Assembly (NCBI RefSeq): GCF_030163755.1
Contig: NZ_JASJOE010000006.1
Coordinates: 1 to 64,000 of the forward strand
Reading direction: 5' to 3'
Origin: Roseicyclus amphidinii
Lineage (GTDB): Bacteria; Pseudomonadota; Alphaproteobacteria; Rhodobacterales; Rhodobacteraceae
Length of the DNA stretch: 64,000 nt
The first letter of the stretch is position 1, and every line of letters begins with the position of its first letter. This document shows, in pieces, positions 63,791-64,000 of the stretch. A program made the position numbers and the translations under genes. Below the pieces are notes generated by a model that did not search any database, was not told where the DNA came from, and saw only the letters and a program-made list of their open reading frames with translations.

Positions 63791-64000
63791 ATGCGCCGCG
63801 CTCTCGTCCTGGCCCTCTGCCTCGGCCTTGCAGCGCCTGCGGCGGTCGCGCAGGATCGGGCGCAGACGCTGGCCGACATCCGGCAGGAGCTGTCGGTGCT
63901 CTTCGTCGAGCTGCAGCGTCTGCGGGGTGAGCTGAACACCTCCGGCGGTGCAATGGGCTCGGGCGGGGGCGGCACCGTCCTGAGCCGTGTCGACGCGATC
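63791..64000 (+). CDS. ybgF: Tol-Pal system protein YbgF/CpoB (5' part only)
   Basis: Starts four bases after pal and runs off the right edge after 70 codons. A signal peptide (MRRALVLALCLGLAAPAAVA, then QDRAQTL) is followed by LADIRQELSVLFVELQRLRGEL, which fits the N-terminal coiled coil that begins YbgF/CpoB, and a Gly/Ser linker. The TPR domain would lie beyond the window. Confidence 0.88.
   Translation, partial: MRRALVLALCLGLAAPAAVAQDRAQTLADIRQELSVLFVELQRLRGELNTSGGAMGSGGGGTVLSRVDAI

Overview
The window is about 64 kb of very GC-rich chromosome from an alphaproteobacterium, most probably a marine or roseobacter-type member of the Rhodobacterales. The evidence is the third-position GC bias, the gene orders ruvC-ruvA-ruvB-ybgC-tolQRAB-pal and rpmH-rnpA-yidD, a urea urtABCDE transporter, homospermidine synthase, a DUF1127 protein, and many Rhodobacteraceae-like products. 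No plasmid, phage, CRISPR or intact insertion sequence is visible. Genus and species cannot be read from the sequence.

Layout. 1-9 kb: a partial membrane-anchored protein with degenerate GGDEF and EAL domains, ttcA, an alpha/beta hydrolase, the rpmH-rnpA-yidD operon with a clear promoter, a DUF523 protein, a TVP38 membrane protein paired with a flavin disulfide oxidoreductase, a histidine kinase and tRNA-Arg(ACG). 9-17.3 kb: a LacI-family regulator diverges from a carbohydrate ABC transporter operon (binding protein, two permeases, a 62-residue membrane protein, two ATPases) that ends in a fused dihydroxyacetone kinase; two operator-like palindromes lie between them. 17.3-19 kb: a poorly coding stretch and a lower-GC orphan gene.

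19-28.5 kb: a transporter and a glycan region. Gmd and Fcl make GDP-L-fucose, two unrelated fucosyltransferases (GT11 and GT10 types) could use it, and GT25 and GT2 enzymes plus an MsbA-like exporter point to cell-surface glycan or LPS. 28.5-36 kb: a LysR regulator with paired palindromes diverges from urtABCDE, followed by a deleted flotillin remnant.

36-48 kb: the most distinctive system. A LysR regulator diverges from a tightly coupled operon of nine or ten genes. It encodes a peptide-type ABC importer (family 5 binding protein, two permeases, two ATPases), an acetyltransferase, a methyltransferase, an FAD amine oxidase, phosphonoacetaldehyde hydrolase (PhnX) and a formylglycine-type sulfatase/phosphonate monoester hydrolase. 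Read together, the genes suggest import of an esterified aminophosphonate, ester cleavage, oxidation to phosphonoacetaldehyde and release of phosphate.

48-64 kb: an LpxR-like lipid A deacylase, a Hint-domain protein, rpsD with promoter and terminator, homospermidine synthase, an MFS protein, prmA, a DUF1127 gene, ruvCAB, and the tol-pal operon. The tol-pal operon carries an extra gene between tolA and tolB that encodes a secreted copy of the TolA C-terminal domain. The last gene (ybgF/cpoB) runs off the right edge.
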